Assembly: GCA_031769625.1 (NCBI GenBank) | Contig: JAUIMM010000001.1 | Span: forward strand, 2,046,001 to 2,110,000 | Direction: 5' to 3' | Origin: Taudactylus pleione | Lineage: Eukaryota; Chordata; Amphibia; Anura; Myobatrachidae | Length of the DNA: 64,000 nucleotides | Shown: one piece after another, positions 45,610-60,200 of the stretch | Position numbering within the stretch: position 1 is the stretch's first letter | Layout: each line of letters opens with the position of its first letter | The notes under the pieces: generated by a model | Told to the model about the DNA's origin: nothing | Database searches by the model: none | The model's input: only the letters and a program-made list of their open reading frames with translations | Program-made: the position numbers and the translations under genes

Positions 45610-47748
45610 TCAGTGCGCTTGAGTCAGGTGCATACCCCCTCCTTTGCCTATGTCATAGGTGGATGTATAGGCTTGTATGGCCTTTTGCTGCTCCTCCATC
45701 CTCTGAAGCATATAGAGGGTTGAGTTCCAACGCGTCACAACCTCTTGCTTCAGGTGATGGCGGGGCAGGTTCAAGAGTGTTTGCTGGCGCTCCAGTCTTC
45801 GGCACACAGTCGCTGAATGGCGAAAGTGGCCAGAAATTTTTCGGGCCACCCAAAGCGTCTCCTGCACGCCCCTGTCGCTTTTCAGAAAATTCTGCACCAC
45901 CAACTTTATTGTGTGAGCAAAACATGGGACGTGATGGAATTTGCCCAGATGTAATGCCCGCACAATATTGGTGGCGTTGTCAGATATCACAAATCCCCAG
46001 GAGAGTCTAAGTGGGGTAAGCCACTGGGCGATGATTTCCCTCAGTTTCTCTAAGAGGTTGTCGGCGGTGTGCCTCTTACTGAAACCGGTGATACACAGCA
46101 TAGCCTACCTTTGAACGAGCTGGCGTTTCTGAGATGCTGCTACTGGTGACGCTGCTGCTGTTCCTGCGTAAGGTGATACATCTACCCAGTGGGCTGTCAC
46201 AGTCATATAGTCCTTAGTCTGCCCTGTTCCACTTGTCCACATGTCCGTGGTTAAGTGGACATTGGGTACAACGGCATTTTTCAGGACACTGAGGACACTT
46301 TTTCTGATGTTTCTGTACAGTCTCGGTATCGCCTGCCTAGTGAAGTGGAATCTAGACGGGATTTGGAACCGGGGACACACTACCTCCATCAATTGTCTAA
46401 ATCCCACTGCACTAATGGTGGACACTGGACGCACGTCTAACACCAACATAGCAGTCAAGGCCTCAGTTATACGTTTTGCTTCAGGATGACTGCTGTCGTA
46501 CTTCATCCTCCTCGCTAAGGACTGTTGGAGGGTCAATTGTATAGTAAAAGTAGTGGTGTTCCTACTTCCTCTCTGGGATGATGAACGACTCCCAGCAGCA
46601 GCAACAGCAGCAGCGGCAGCAGGAGCCGTAGCAATGCAGGATCCTCCGGAGGAATCCCGGATAGGAGAGTCAGTCATGCCAGTGACATGACCTGCAGGAC
46701 TACTTCCGATCCTGACTAAGGAGGAAATTGACGAGGAGGGAGTTGACAGTGTGGTTTGCAGGCGCTTGGATACAACAGGACAACGGGATTTAGGTGTCCC
46801 TGGACTGCTTACGGTCTTAGCCAAAGTTTCGGAACTGGACAGTAACTTTTTATGAACGCGCTGCAGGTGCCGTATAAGGGAGGATGTTCCTAGGTGGTTA
46901 ACGTCCCTACCCCTACTTATTTCACCTTTACATATGGTACATATGGCAAGACAGTTGTTGTCCGGATTTGGATAGAAATATTGCCAGACCAAAGAGGTGG
47001 AATGTTTGGTCTTCTGCCCAGGCATGCCGGTGATGAGCTTTTTCATCCCACGGACAACAACTGTCTCCCCCAGAGCCTGATTTAAACAAACCACATCACC
47101 ATTAGAATCCTCCTCGCCAACTTCCTCCTCAGCCCCAGCTACACCAGTATCCTCATTCTGTTGTACTTCAACAGTGACATCTTCAATTTGCATATCAGCA
47201 AGTGGACTGTGGGTGCTCCTTTCAGCACTTGCAGGGGGCATGCAAATGGTGGGAAGAGCCACCTCTTCCCGTCCAGTGCTGGGAAGGTCAGGCATCGCAA
47301 CCACCACCACACTTGGACTCTCCTTGGGGATTTGTGATATCTTCTTAGAACGCACAGTTCTTCACTGTGCTTTTGCCAGCTTAACTCTTTTGATTTTTTT
47401 AGTGGGAGGAGGGTTTCCATCGTCATGTGAAGCTGAACCACTAGTCATGTACATAGGGAAAGACCTTAGCCATTCCTTGCCACCCTGTGTCGTAAATGGC
47501 ATATTGGCAAGTTTACGTTTCTCTTCAGATGATTTAAATGTTTTTTTCAAGGTCATTTTCCTGAACTTCTTTGCCATTTGGGATTGTATGTGCCCTCTAC
47601 TATGACATTGGGCATCGGCCTTGGCAGACAACGTTGATGGCATGTTATCGTCTATGTCATGACTAGTGGCAGCAGCTTCAGCACTAGGAGGAAGTGGTTC
47701 TTGATCTTTCTCTATTTTATTTTTATCGGAGAAAGTTTGGTCCTCCAT
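45610..47748 (-). pseudogene. hAT (ZBED-type) transposase, broken, copy B
   Basis: Same frame, motifs and missing C-terminus as 749-2887. Both in-frame stops are shared (TGA at 47362-47364 and TAG at 46105-46107). Only scattered substitutions separate the copies. Confidence 0.85.
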
Positions 47749-47788
47749 TTATGTTATATCGATTTGATATATACGGGCGGCTAAGGCG

Positions 47789-49380
47789 CACACAAACACA
47801 GAAATATTTTTTATTTTTGCTGGAGAGTAGTGCACTTTGTGGGTTACACCACCCTTTAAGAAATGAGCCAGCCAGCTCTTTACTTATGGGACACAGGCAC
47901 ACGCTTGGCGCTGCTCCTTTGTTGATGCACGTGTGGCTACTGCGCACACAATTCACAAACACAGAATTTTTTTTTTTATGTGGTTTGTTTGTAGTGTACT
48001 TTGGGGGTTACAGCACCCTTTAACGGTCAAGCCAGCCGGCCCTTTACTTATGACACAGGCGCACGCTTGGCACTACTTTGTTGATGCACGTGCGGCTACT
48101 GCGCCACAATTCACAAACACAGAAAATATTTTTTTATTTGGTTTGGAGTGTACTTTGGGGGTTACAGCACCCTTTAATGGTCAAGCCAGCCGGCCCTTTA
48201 CTTATGACACAGGCGCACGCTTGGCACTACTTTGTTGATGCACGTGCGGCTACTGCGCACACAATTCACAAACACAGAAAAATTTTTTTTATTTAGTTTG
48301 GAGTGTACTTTGGGGGTTACAGCACCCTTTAACGGTCAAGCCAGCTGGCCCTTTACTTATGACACAGGCGCACGCTTGGCACTACTTTGTTGATGCACGT
48401 GCAGCTACTGCGCACACAATTCACAAACACAGAAAATATTTTTTTATTTGGTTTGGAGTGTACTTTGGGGGTTACAGCACCCTTTAACGGTCAAGCCGGC
48501 CGGCCCTTTACTTATGACACAGGCGCACGCTTGGCACTACTTTGTTGATGCACGTGCGGCTACTGCGCACACAATTCACAAACACAGAAAATATTTTGTT
48601 ATTTGGTTTGGAGTGTACTTTGGGGGTTACAGCACCCTTTAATGGTCAAGCCAGCTGTCCATTTACTTATGACACAGGCGCACGCTTGGCACTACTTTGT
48701 TGATGCACGTGCGGCTGCTGCGCACACAATTCAAACACAGAAAATATTTTTTTATTTGGTTTGGACTGGAGTGTACTTTGGGGGTTACAGCACCCTTTAA
48801 CGGTCAAGCCAGCCGGCCCTTTACTTATGACGCAGGCGCACGCTTGGCACTACTTTGTTGATGCACGTGCGGCTACTGCGCACACAATTCACAAACACAG
48901 AAAATATTTTGTTATTTGGTTTGGAGTGTACTTTGGGGGTTACAGCACCCTTTAACGTTCAAGCCAGCCGTCCCTTTACTTATGACACAGGTGCACGCTT
49001 GGCACTACTTTGTTGATGCACGTGCGGCTGCTGCGCACACAATTCAAACACAGAAAATATTTTTTTATTTGGTTTGGACTGGAGTGTACTTTGGGGGTTA
49101 CAGCACCCTTTAACGGTCAAGCCAGCCGGCCCTTTACTTATGACGCAGGCGCACGCTTGGCACTACTTTGTTGATGCACGTGCAGCTACTGCGCACACAA
49201 TTCACAAACACAGGAAATATTTTTTTATTTGGTTTGGAGTGTACTTTGGGGGTTACAGCACCCTTTAACGGTCAAGCCAGCCGGCCCTTTACTTATGACA
49301 CAGGCGCACGCTTGGCACTACTTTGTTGATGCACGTGCGGCTACTGCGCACACAATTCACAAACACAGAAAAAATATTTT
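47789..49380. repeat. 155-bp satellite, copy B (about 11 units)
   Basis: CAAACACAG occurs at about 47793, 47961, 48115, 48268, 48425, 48583, 48735, 48895, 49048, 49206 and 49364. That is one more unit than copy A, and individual unit variants are ordered differently. Confidence 0.92.
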
Positions 49381-49978
49381 TTTTTTTAGCACTTGGGGGG
49401 AGCACCCCTGACAGACAGAGCACCCACTGGACAACACTACAGCACCCCTTTAGGACTGGGACACTGCACAGGACTTTGGAGTGGACACAGCCCCTATGGA
49501 CAATTGACTGCACAACACAGTCCAGCCAGCCCCTATGGACTTTGAAGTAGTGGACACAGCCCCTATTGACAACAGCAGCACAGCACAGCACAGCACAGCA
49601 CAACACTTCTCTGCACTACACTACACTACACTACACTACACAGCCCAGCCAGTCCTAACTCCCACCCTCCCTCTTCACTGTACACAGCCGAGTGAGAAAA
49701 TGGCGCCGACGCGGCTACCTTATATAGGATCCAAAACCCGCGAGACCCGGAAGGCGGGATGATGATGTTTTGCCTCGATTTCAGATCCGAGTCTGGCGGG
49801 AAAAGTCGAGCTTGACTTGTCCCCCAACATCCCCCCATTGTGTCAATGTGGCCAATGTGAAATTATTAGAAGGTGTAAAATGGTTGATTTGGGGGCATTG
49901 TAGGTGTAATTTGAATTTTGGCACTGCTATGGGGCCTATATTGAACTAGCGGATACTATGGGGCATACATTGAACTCG

Positions 49979-50577
49979 AGGCCTGATTCAGAGCCGCTCA
50001 TAAGCGGCCGCTCGTTCGCTCCGAGCGATGTTCGCACAACTGCGCATGCGTATGGGTCGTAATACGCATGCGTCAACCAGTCATTGCGGTCGGAATTCGT
50101 GTGCTCGTAAAGCAGCGAGGGGCTTTTAATTTGAGTGACAGAATGTACCGTTTGTGGGTGGTAACAGGGGAAGGTGCTTGAAAATGGGGGAGTGGAGATC
50201 CGAACGCAGGCGTGCCAAACGGTCAAAATGGTGTTTAATGGGTGTGCATAATTAACAAAGCAGCGTCATCGACCACGTCACTTTGTTGTCTTTTAGCCTG
50301 AACTGCTTGCAGAGATTGCGGGAAGTAAATCCTACCACAAGCACTGTGAGCAGTTCAGACGCCTTTCAATGTTCCCGATTAATCAAATAAATAGCGGAGA
50401 TGACGTATGATGCAAACTGCAAAGGGGCGTCTTTACAAAATAGCGAGCACATTTTTCGGACGCTCGCTCTGACATAGAGGCGTCCACAGACCGCAAAGTG
50501 CGAGCGCTCAATTTAAATATCCGGCCCCTTTTTCAGAACGACCGTCAGCAAATAGCATCTGACTCTGAATTAGGCCC
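49979..50577. mobile_element. Hairpin-rich MITE, copy B
   Basis: Orthologous position to 5025-5624, same ends and TCG flanks (right flank 50578-50580). Confidence 0.75.
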
Positions 50578-51092
50578 TCGGTCATTACTAGGGGGCAGAA
50601 AATTAACAACCAGTGTGGGGAGAGGTCTCTCTCTTGAAGCATTGGGATGGGGGCCCCTTCAAAATGTTGCTATGGGACCCTTGAAGTTTTGGCTACACCC
50701 CTGTCCAGGCCTAATGGAAGTATACAATGCATATAAGTATGATTACAGTTATACATTACATTCGGTGTATAAGCACAGTATGCTGTGAATGCGCATTTAT
50801 AGTATACGTGGGCTATACTAAGTGGTAATAATGTTAAATTCATGAACTTGATGTTGCTTATTTTTACAAGAAGCTCCCAGTTGCCTTACAGTGATTCTCT
50901 TTGGTTTGCGAGAACTAGTGATCCAGGCAGTAGGTACTGTACATGTGCGCAGCGCTGCCACCGGGAAATATGGGGCCTAGTAAAACAGCGCTCCCCGTCC
51001 AGTCCCCTTACTGCTGTACCCCCCATTCCCCCCAATAGAGGCCCTGTGTGCATGATGGAGACCATGAGTCAGAAGCCTGGCCTGCCATGGTT

Positions 51093-51129
51093 ATGCAAAT
51101 CAGTGATGTCACAGAGGCCAGTGACATCA
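51093..51129 (+). promoter_or_regulatory. Octamer plus inverted CRE-like sites upstream of copy B gene
   Basis: ATGCAAAT (51093-51100), TGATGTCA (51104-51111) and TGACATCA (51122-51129) are unchanged from copy A; the only difference is one base in the 10-base spacer. Confidence 0.5.
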
Positions 51130-51285
51130 TAGCACAGGACTGCAGGTCAGGCTCACACAGAGCAGCAGACACATTATAGTTACAGATTCTTAGCGAGGTG
51201 CATCGTTTTTATTATAAGACGAATTTTCTCTAATTGTACAACTAGAGAAGCTTCTAAGAGGCTGTACGACTTAATGTGAGGCGTC

Positions 51286-51299
51286 ATGGCCTCCCCTAG
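51286..51299 (+). CDS. PHF7-like copy B, coding exon 1
   Basis: Same 14 bases and donor as copy A exon 1. Confidence 0.75.
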
Positions 51300-54200
51300 G
51301 TAAGTGAGAAGAAGCCGGGACACTTTAGCATTGGTTTTACAATTGTTGTTATTTGTTTTTGGGAGAGGGGATTGTATTATTTTCCTTATTTAAAACAGCT
51401 TGAATTATTTTTAAATGCAATAGTACTAAGTAATGTGTACATACCTGTAATATAGTTGCCTAGTTATTACAGTTAGCCGTCCAATCAACATATAACGCTA
51501 AATTCAAAATGATCAGGGGAAACAACAATTTAATAATTCTCAGACATGACTCTGTAGGCAGAGCTAGTCCTGCACGGGGACTACTGGTCTCCCAATATAT
51601 ACTTACATATGATAATGTTCAATGAGGTACAACCTATATGGTTACATCTCAGAGAGAAATCCTAAAAAGAAATATATTAATAACACTCAAGGGCACTTAT
51701 CTGCTTATATAATCTATATACATTCTGCAGAGTTTGGTAATAATCACTTAGTCACATATAAATCTCTGCCATCATAATCGTGTTGGATGCACAGACTGTA
51801 GAATGTCATTAGCAGCTGCAGCATCATACAAATACAATACTGGGAATCTCCCAAACAGGTCTTTGCAGTGTGATTGAATTTACATACATAGAAATATGAT
51901 TTGTACTGGCAGAACCTGGCTTAGGATAGTAATTAGACACAGCATCCAGGTATTTACACACAGGATTAAGAGTTTAAGACTAATCCATATAAACTAAATT
52001 TGCCACAATGTTTGAGTCACAGGTTGGGTATATGTGTTTGTTATAAGATAGGTTAACAAGTCCCCATTATGACTGGGCTATTACCAAATGTAAGAAGACT
52101 TATCTGTAGAGAGTACCTCCAGGTAATATGTAGGAGAGGGTATGTACATGAAAGACCCCAGACCATGAGTGACAACCTGCTTCTGCTGTTACTCTGTTAT
52201 ACAGACCCCATCCTTTTCAAGGTTCTCATAATGTGTTACTACTGACTACTGTACGTTTCTCATGCCACACCAGTCTCCCTGCTCTCTCATCCACCGTCCT
52301 CTGTATAATGGTGTGACAGCAGAAGAAGGTTAGCACTCATGGTCTGGGATCTTTCATCTACAATCTGCCTCCTATATACTACCTAACATTGGTGTAATTA
52401 CCATAGGTGCAAGGGCTGCAGCTGCTATACAGCCCAGAGCTGAGGGGGAACCCTTCCTTGTCAAAGTTACATGTATTATATATATATTTCACCATTGGGT
52501 GATACATATGAGCTGTCATATTGCATTAGTTTTGTACCAAGTACTCAGTGAATATTACGGATTTGCATGCAAAGCTAAAATATACAAATACAATTCCGAC
52601 TAACTAACACTTTGGTTTGATGCACCTGGTGCAGATGGACAGGCTCATGTATGAAAGTAAAGTCCCACATCACACACCTGGAAATACACAGGGTGTTATA
52701 AGGCAGTGCATGCATTTGCAGGCCCAGATAGCCTCAGATAGTACACTTCTGCCAATGTACCATTTACATACACAAATGTGACACCTGTAATAGGCACATT
52801 CCTGATGTCCCCTCACTCTCATGATATTATGTAAGACATACTGTAAGTGAGATGGAGCCGAGCAGTATTCTAGGAGAAAAAACAGGTAAATGCGGTGGTT
52901 CTAGTGTCGGTTGGGTGTGGAAGTGATGCAATCTTTCATCATGCACAATTATATTTTCTAGTGTATCTGCTGCTGCTGTATACCCACAGAGGTGCAGAGT
53001 CATTGTCTGAGGGCAGTCCCAGGGACTGTGGCCTGTTGAATCACGTTTGCACATAGAAAAGTGTCCAAATTCTTGCAGTTTGTAAATGACCCTTAATGAA
53101 AGCAATCTGATTGGATTATTGCACAGTTACACGTAACCCCTATACAGTATATGTGTGCACAATCTTTACCTCTTAGCGTGTGGTTGCTGTGAAGCCTTTG
53201 GGTGGAAGTCATACATGTAGTTATGGTTTGGTTGGACATTAAGGGTCTAGTGTGGCTGTTTCTGATCCTCTGGTCTTTCGGCACCTTGCGACCCACTTCC
53301 ACTAAAGCGCCAGCTCTCAGAATACACTGTATAGGACACATACATAAAGGAGGGTTATTATGATTTGCACATTTATGGCATCATTTTGTTTTTGTATCTT
53401 TGTTTAGGAAAAGAAAGCGAAAGACAAATAGGGATCCGGCTCCAAGCTCATCGCTGGACGCCGCTCCCGGTAAGAGAGGAGCCAGGAGAAGTCTTATTAC
53501 ACCTTCAGTAATATAACTGTAATTACACACATTGCTGGTGTCCTGAGAGCTGCCTCCTAGTAATTATACAGTGGGTCATTAATAATAATAATGCTCTTTA
53601 TGGATTATGGGTAGTTCTCCCGCACAGCTTTACATTGTTGTAAAATGATTGCTCTGTATTGTACCACAGTGCTCGGTGCAGGTCTCAGCCACTATCTAGT
53701 TACTAGGAGCTGCCATGTCTGTGTGATATTCCAGCAATGATACAGTATCCCAAATGCTGCTATTGTTGGGGAGGGGGAACCATGTCAGAACTAGTCCCAT
53801 AATACAATGTTATATAAATGATATATTCTTGGGGGCTGTAAACAGGAACAATCAGACATTGTTTGGAGATACCTTTACCCTCCCCAGTAATTACAATATT
53901 GGGCACATTATGCTGGAATATCTGTAAGTGATGGTGATTACCGGTGATTATATCATACATGCCTACTCTCCCAGAGCGTCCAGGAGGCTCCCAAAAATTG
54001 TCTTGCTCTCCCAGCCGCCTGGAAAAGTGGTCAAGTCTCCCGGGCGGCCACATTCCCTTGGACCCCCACACACACCCCTGCAGCGGAGGGGCAGATAAAG
54101 CGATTTGTGATGAATCGCATCATGATGGCCTTGCCCCCTGCTTCACAATCCTGGTAATCTCGTCATTGTGTAGTGGGGACGGGGCCACGATGAGGCTATT

Positions 54201-57200
54201 CTACCATCATGCCCCCGCACCGCCCCATGAGCCCCATCACGTCCCCCGTCCTGTTATATAACCTATGCTCCCTCCCTCTGTATGCTCTGCCAGCTACAGT
54301 CCCACCAGCCCCTATTATCTTAGCATTATGCTCTCCCTCTAGTCTATGAGCTCTAATTAGCGCCACCATCTACCCTCTGTCTCACAGCTGCCATCCTTCA
54401 CCAACCTTGTGCTGTATTGTAGGTGTAAGTTGTATTTTGAATGATTTATATCTCTCCGGCACTACATTATTATTACTTATTTATGAACAGTTATACATAT
54501 ATTCCCTATCACTTGGAGACACATTACTGCAGGGTTAATTATTTTCAATTTTTTGGCAAATGCAAATTAACCTGCCAGTGTGTTTTTGTTTTTTGTGTTT
54601 TTTGGAGTGTGGGATGAAACCTGAGTAAACCCACCTAAACACAAGGAGAACATGCAAACTCTACACTCATAGTGGCTTGATCAGGAATCAAACTCAGGAC
54701 ATTGTTGCATGATGACACTCATTTTAAACATGTATTGCTGGAGGTGACACACACACATAATAGCACATCTTACAGCTAACCTCTTGTCTTGCTTCCACAG
54801 AATGCATTTTCTGCGGCCGTGCAGAGAATGACGTGGCCAAATTTGGAGAGTTGCTAACTAATAGCAAAGAGAAGCTGACCGTCCACCACTACTGCCTGGT
54901 ATATATGCTAATAAATGATTGATGAACATCAGTATACATATACAGGGTGGGACTGGCCCACAGGGGTATAAGGGAAATCCCCGGTGGGCCCCACTGTCTG
55001 AAAGCCCCACCCCCTCCTCTAGGCGTCATGCTCCAGACTGTGCACTGAATTGTATATTGTTACTCTATTAGAGGGTCAGTTACCTTGTGGTGCAGACCCC
55101 TGATAAACATCAGTTCATGATTCACTTCTATAGAAACTACATCAAGATTTGCCTAATGGTTAGCTAAGCAAATGTGGCGGCTGTCCACACCCCCTCTATT
55201 GGATGACCACACCTCTTTGTTGGATGACCACACCCCCTCTGTCGGATAGGCCCCTATCACTGCTTTTCCCTGGTGAGCCCTTTATGCCCCAGTATGACAC
55301 AATATATATATATTTCCTCCATTTTTAACTTTAGACATAGTGAATATTTTTTTTGCGGAATCTTCCCCTAAGGATATGTAGATATCTGCACAGTTAATGC
55401 TAAATGCAGGAAACAGTGTAACAATGTACTCCCAGTAATAACACGGGAATATACGCTACAGACACAAGGGTATCACATTGTTATTGGGAATGCAGTACAG
55501 GTGTTAGCTCAGTGATTATACCCATAAGTACATCTCCCCTCTCTCTCTGATCCAGCTGCTATCCACCGGTATGCTGCAAAGAGGCAGAGACAGCCAAGGA
55601 TTCTACGGCTTCCTCTTCATGGACGTGCGGAAGGCAGCGAGACGGGCAGCAGAGATGGTGAGGGGGCTGATCATGGTGATACTTCCTCATGTTGTGTGGC
55701 CTGCGCCCAGCAAACATTCTCTTTTTATGTCACAGGAAAACTGAATTACACATATTGTGCCTGATCCTGAGTACACACATCGTCTAGTGTGTACCCAGCA
55801 TAAAGTTGGGTACACACTAGGTTGACAACCTATCTGACGATTGGTAAGTGTATACTTACCAATTCGTCTGCCCAATGTGCCGGGCTTGACAGCTCAAATG
55901 GGAGGGCATTTAAATCGCCCACCCAGTTGAGCTGACAATCACCGCCAGGTCTAGCTGTATGTGTACGGGTGATAGGCGGATCGTCCGTACATACCAGCAG
56001 ATGGCCGATGTATCTTTCAGATATATCGGCAATTGGCTATGCTGCACAACAGATCAGATATGGCTGTGAACGACGTCTCCTATACACATGTACACACCCG
56101 GCGATGCACTATAGATATATCACCCATTTAAGCGAGCAGGTGATATATCTATCAGTGTGTACCTGGCTTTAGAGCTGCTGTTTCCTATCTCTTCGGCTAT
56201 GGAGCAGCACAGAAGGTGGTTAGCAGAGGACCTGGCTATACGTGTTAATTACAGTGATGAATTTATTATTAGTAAAGTGGTTATTTATGGGTGGGTAAGG
56301 GATGCCAGCACTCAGGATCCTGGTGGTCAGAATCCCGATGCAGGCATCCCGACAGGTTTAGGATACTGACACCTGCAGGTAAGTATCCTAAACCCTCCCC
56401 CTAAACCTATCACTCCCTCCCCACAGCCAAACCTGTCCCTCCCTCCCCGCAGCCTAAACCTGTCCATCCTTCCCCACAGCCTAAACCTGTCCCTCCCTCC
56501 CTCCCCGCAGCCTAAACCTGTTGCTCCCTCCCCACAGTCTAAACCTGTCCCTCTCTCCCCGCAGCCTAAACCTGGCCCTCCCTCCCCATAGCCTAAACAT
56601 GTCCCTCCCTCCCCACAGCCTAAACCTGTCCCTTCCTCTCCACAGCCTAAACCTAGCCCTCCCTCCCTGCAGCCTAAACCTGTCCCTCCCTCCCCACAGC
56701 CTAAACCTGTCCCTCCCTCCCCACAGCCTAAACCTGTCCCTCCCTCCCCGCAGCCTAAACCTGTTCCTCCCTCCCCGCAGCCTAAACCTATCCCTCCCTC
56801 CCCACAGCCTAAACCTGTCCCTCCCTCCCCGAAGCCTAAACCTCTCTTCCCTTCCCCCCTGCAGCTTAAACCTAGCCCTCCCCCAAGTGCCTAATCCTAA
56901 CCCCTAGCACCCTCCCCCTATCACGCAATACTTACCGTCGGGATGCCGGTGGTTGGGATGCTGGTGCCTGGTACTAAATGGTGTCTGGATTCCAGCACTG
57001 GCATTCTGAGCGCCGGCTTCCCGACAGCTGGGAAATAAACTACATCCCATTATATATAGTGGGGAACCTCCTTACACCCATTGTTCTTCTCTTACTCACT
57101 ATTGTCATTTGTCATTTATAATGTTTGCAGACCTGCACAGTGTGTAAGGAACCGGGAGCATCCATCCACTGCAGCAGGAAGGGCTGCACAGAGAACGTGC

Positions 57201-60200
57201 ACTTCCCATGTGGCCAGGAGAAGGGCTTCATCTCCCAGTATGCCGAGCAGTTTCCGTGAGTAATCCATTTACTTCTAGGTATTGGCTACATCCCATTAGT
57301 TATAGCTAAAGTGCATTAAGTGCGAGAAATGCCATGTGCAATGTACGTGATATCATACTGTATTATTGGAGAATGTGGACGTGGGGATAAAGACTAAATA
57401 TATAGATGATAGAGACTTGGCATTGAGCGTTGGGGAAAGGGGTGGTAACAAAACTTTGCTTTTGGGTGGATTGTTTAGTCTTTAAATGTAGAAGAGGTCA
57501 CACATGGGGTGACAGCAGGAGGTAGCTCTATGGGAGAACATGCAGTTACAGAGGCTCTATTGATGTTTCCTTTGAAGTACTCACAATTTGTACTCTTACA
57601 TTGTTCCCTTATAGATCATTTTGCACAAAGCATCGGCCCTTTCAGAAGGCTAAGCCACAGGAAGACCCCAGTGCATGCACCATCTGCCTGGAAGATCTGA
57701 CACCATCTCCATCTTATGAGGTGATTAAATGCCCCTGCTGCAAACATACCTGGCTCCACAGGACCTGCGTGCAGGTAAGTTCTCACGTTACTACTTACTC
57801 CTCACCGGGACAGACTCTTATCGGAGCCAGTGTCTTGGCCAAAATAATCTTGATAAATTGCCCCAAAAGTGCGATGAGATAAGCAGGAGGTGAGCCAGGA
57901 GGAGCCCCATGGAGTGGAGGGATTAGAGGAGAATGGGGGGTGGTCACCAATATCAAATGCTGCCCTGAGGTCATGGGAAATAAGAATAGTGAACTGGCCA
58001 TGAGGAGGCCACCAGTGATTGTGGGGGGAATGAAGGGACCCAAAGCCTGATTGGAGAGGACCTAGGAGGGATTGGGAGGAGGGGAATGAGGTGCTGTCAT
58101 TGTACACCAATCGCTCGCAGGGGCTTAGGGGTAAGGGGAGGACAGATGGGACACTACATATATCGCTCTGCATTTTATGGGTGATCTAATGCAGAAGCTG
58201 ATAACTGTGTCCACTCTTTATACTGTATATGATGTTTTATGACACATGATGATGCTGCCTGACATTAGGCTGGTGTCTTATACTCACTCAGTCAGCTCTT
58301 GTGCAGGACTTTTGCTTTATAGCTGTAAGTATGTTATATATATATATATCTCCAAATGACAGCCAGCACACGCTGTATATATCATTAAGGCTTTGTCTGT
58401 GGTGCCGCCTCATTGGTGCTCAATGAACACCAAATCCACATCCAAAGTAGTTGCACAAAAGCAGAGGTCACTCACCAGGACTTCTCTTCATAGTGGTAAA
58501 ACACCTTCTTTACTTGTCACAGCATTGGTGCAATAATCAAGAAGGTCGATGTTTCCACCGCAAAAACGCTGTCTTTTTCAAGACACCACCAGTGCATAGG
58601 ACAGGACACGTATATATATATATATATTAATTAATTCGAACCTCTAACTGTACATTTATTACAGATGCAGGCACTAAGCGCAGGAAAGTATTACCTGAAG
58701 TGTCCCATATGCCAGAATATGGAGCGCTTCCAGAAGGAGATGGTACGGATGGGCATCTACATTCCTCACAGGTATATTATATAACTGTTTTATTTACCTT
58801 TAACATAATACTGTAGAATCTGGCACCACCCTCACCCTCATCCCTCACTGGGCGCATCGCTAAACGGACGGGCCAACCAGGGGCATAATGAGGCTGGAGG
58901 GGACCACGTGCAGATGTCTGTGAGCCACACCCCCCCTGACAATACATGTCAGTAATCTGGCATTATACTTGGAAATGTGGTGCCAGCTACACTTATCTGG
59001 TGATCACGCCAGAAACTTGGTGCCGGCGCCACTTTGCATAATAACAGAGTAATGTTGCTGGGCAGCAGCGGGATGGACTGTACATAGGTAACTGAGATGG
59101 CTGCAAGGAGTGCGCTGTGTGTCCCCTGCACCCATTATAGAGACGCCGCTGGTGCCGATACATGTACATAGCTTACACGGGGAAGTGACCGCTCACTTCT
59201 GTGGTTGTTCACCTTGTATTTCATACTAATGTAATGCTATAAGCAACATGTGCCCAATACTAATGTAATGCTATAAGCAACATGTGCCCAATACTAATGT
59301 AATGCTATAAGCAACATGTACACAATACTAATGTAATGCTATAAGCAACATGTGCCCAATACTAATGTAATGCTATAAGCAACATGTGCCCAATACTAAT
59401 GTAATGCTATAAGCAACATGTGCCCAATACTAATGTAATGCTATAAGCAACATGTGCCCAATACTAATGTAATGCTATAAGCAACATGTGCCCAATACTA
59501 ATGTAATGTTATAAGCAACATGTGCCCAATACTAATGTAATGCTATAAGCAACATGTGCCCAATACTAATGTAATGCTATAAGCAACATGTGCCCAATAC
59601 TAATGTAATGCTATAATCAACATGTGCCCAATACTAATGTAATGCTATAAGCAACATGTGCCCAATACTAATGTAATGCTATAAGCAACATGTGCCCAAT
59701 ACTAATGTAATGCTATAAGCAACATGTGCACAATACTAATGTAATGCTATAAGCAACGTGTGCCCAATACTAATGTAATGCTATAAGCAACATGTGCCCA
59801 ATACTAATGTAATGCTATAAGCAACATGTGCCCAATACTAATGTAATGCTATAAGCAACATGTGCCCAATACTAATGTAATGCTATAAGCAACATGTGCC
59901 CAATACTAATGTAATGCTATAAGCAACATGTGCCCAATACTAATGTAATGCTATAAGCAACATGTGCCCAATACTAATGTAATGAAATTCATCAGTTCAT
60001 TATTAAGCAAGTGGCCAAATGCAGTCGTCTGTAGATGCCGCTACGGTTCTATGGGGGGAGTCAGAGGTGGGCGCTGTACTGATTTGGTGACAAATGACGA
60101 GGGTTTCTGTTATGTGCATGCATCGGTGCCACATTGTGCATCTGCGGTGATGGTGTTGCCGCTGCGGTCGAGTTATGTTGTTACTCGCAGTAACACCACA

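Larger units (their letters stand above)
44971..49834 (-). mobile_element. hAT-superfamily DNA transposon remnant, copy B
   Basis: Duplicate of the remnant at 110-4880 with the same GTTTTGGATC subterminal repeats, broken transposase and 155-bp satellite. Boundaries as uncertain as in copy A. Confidence 0.65.
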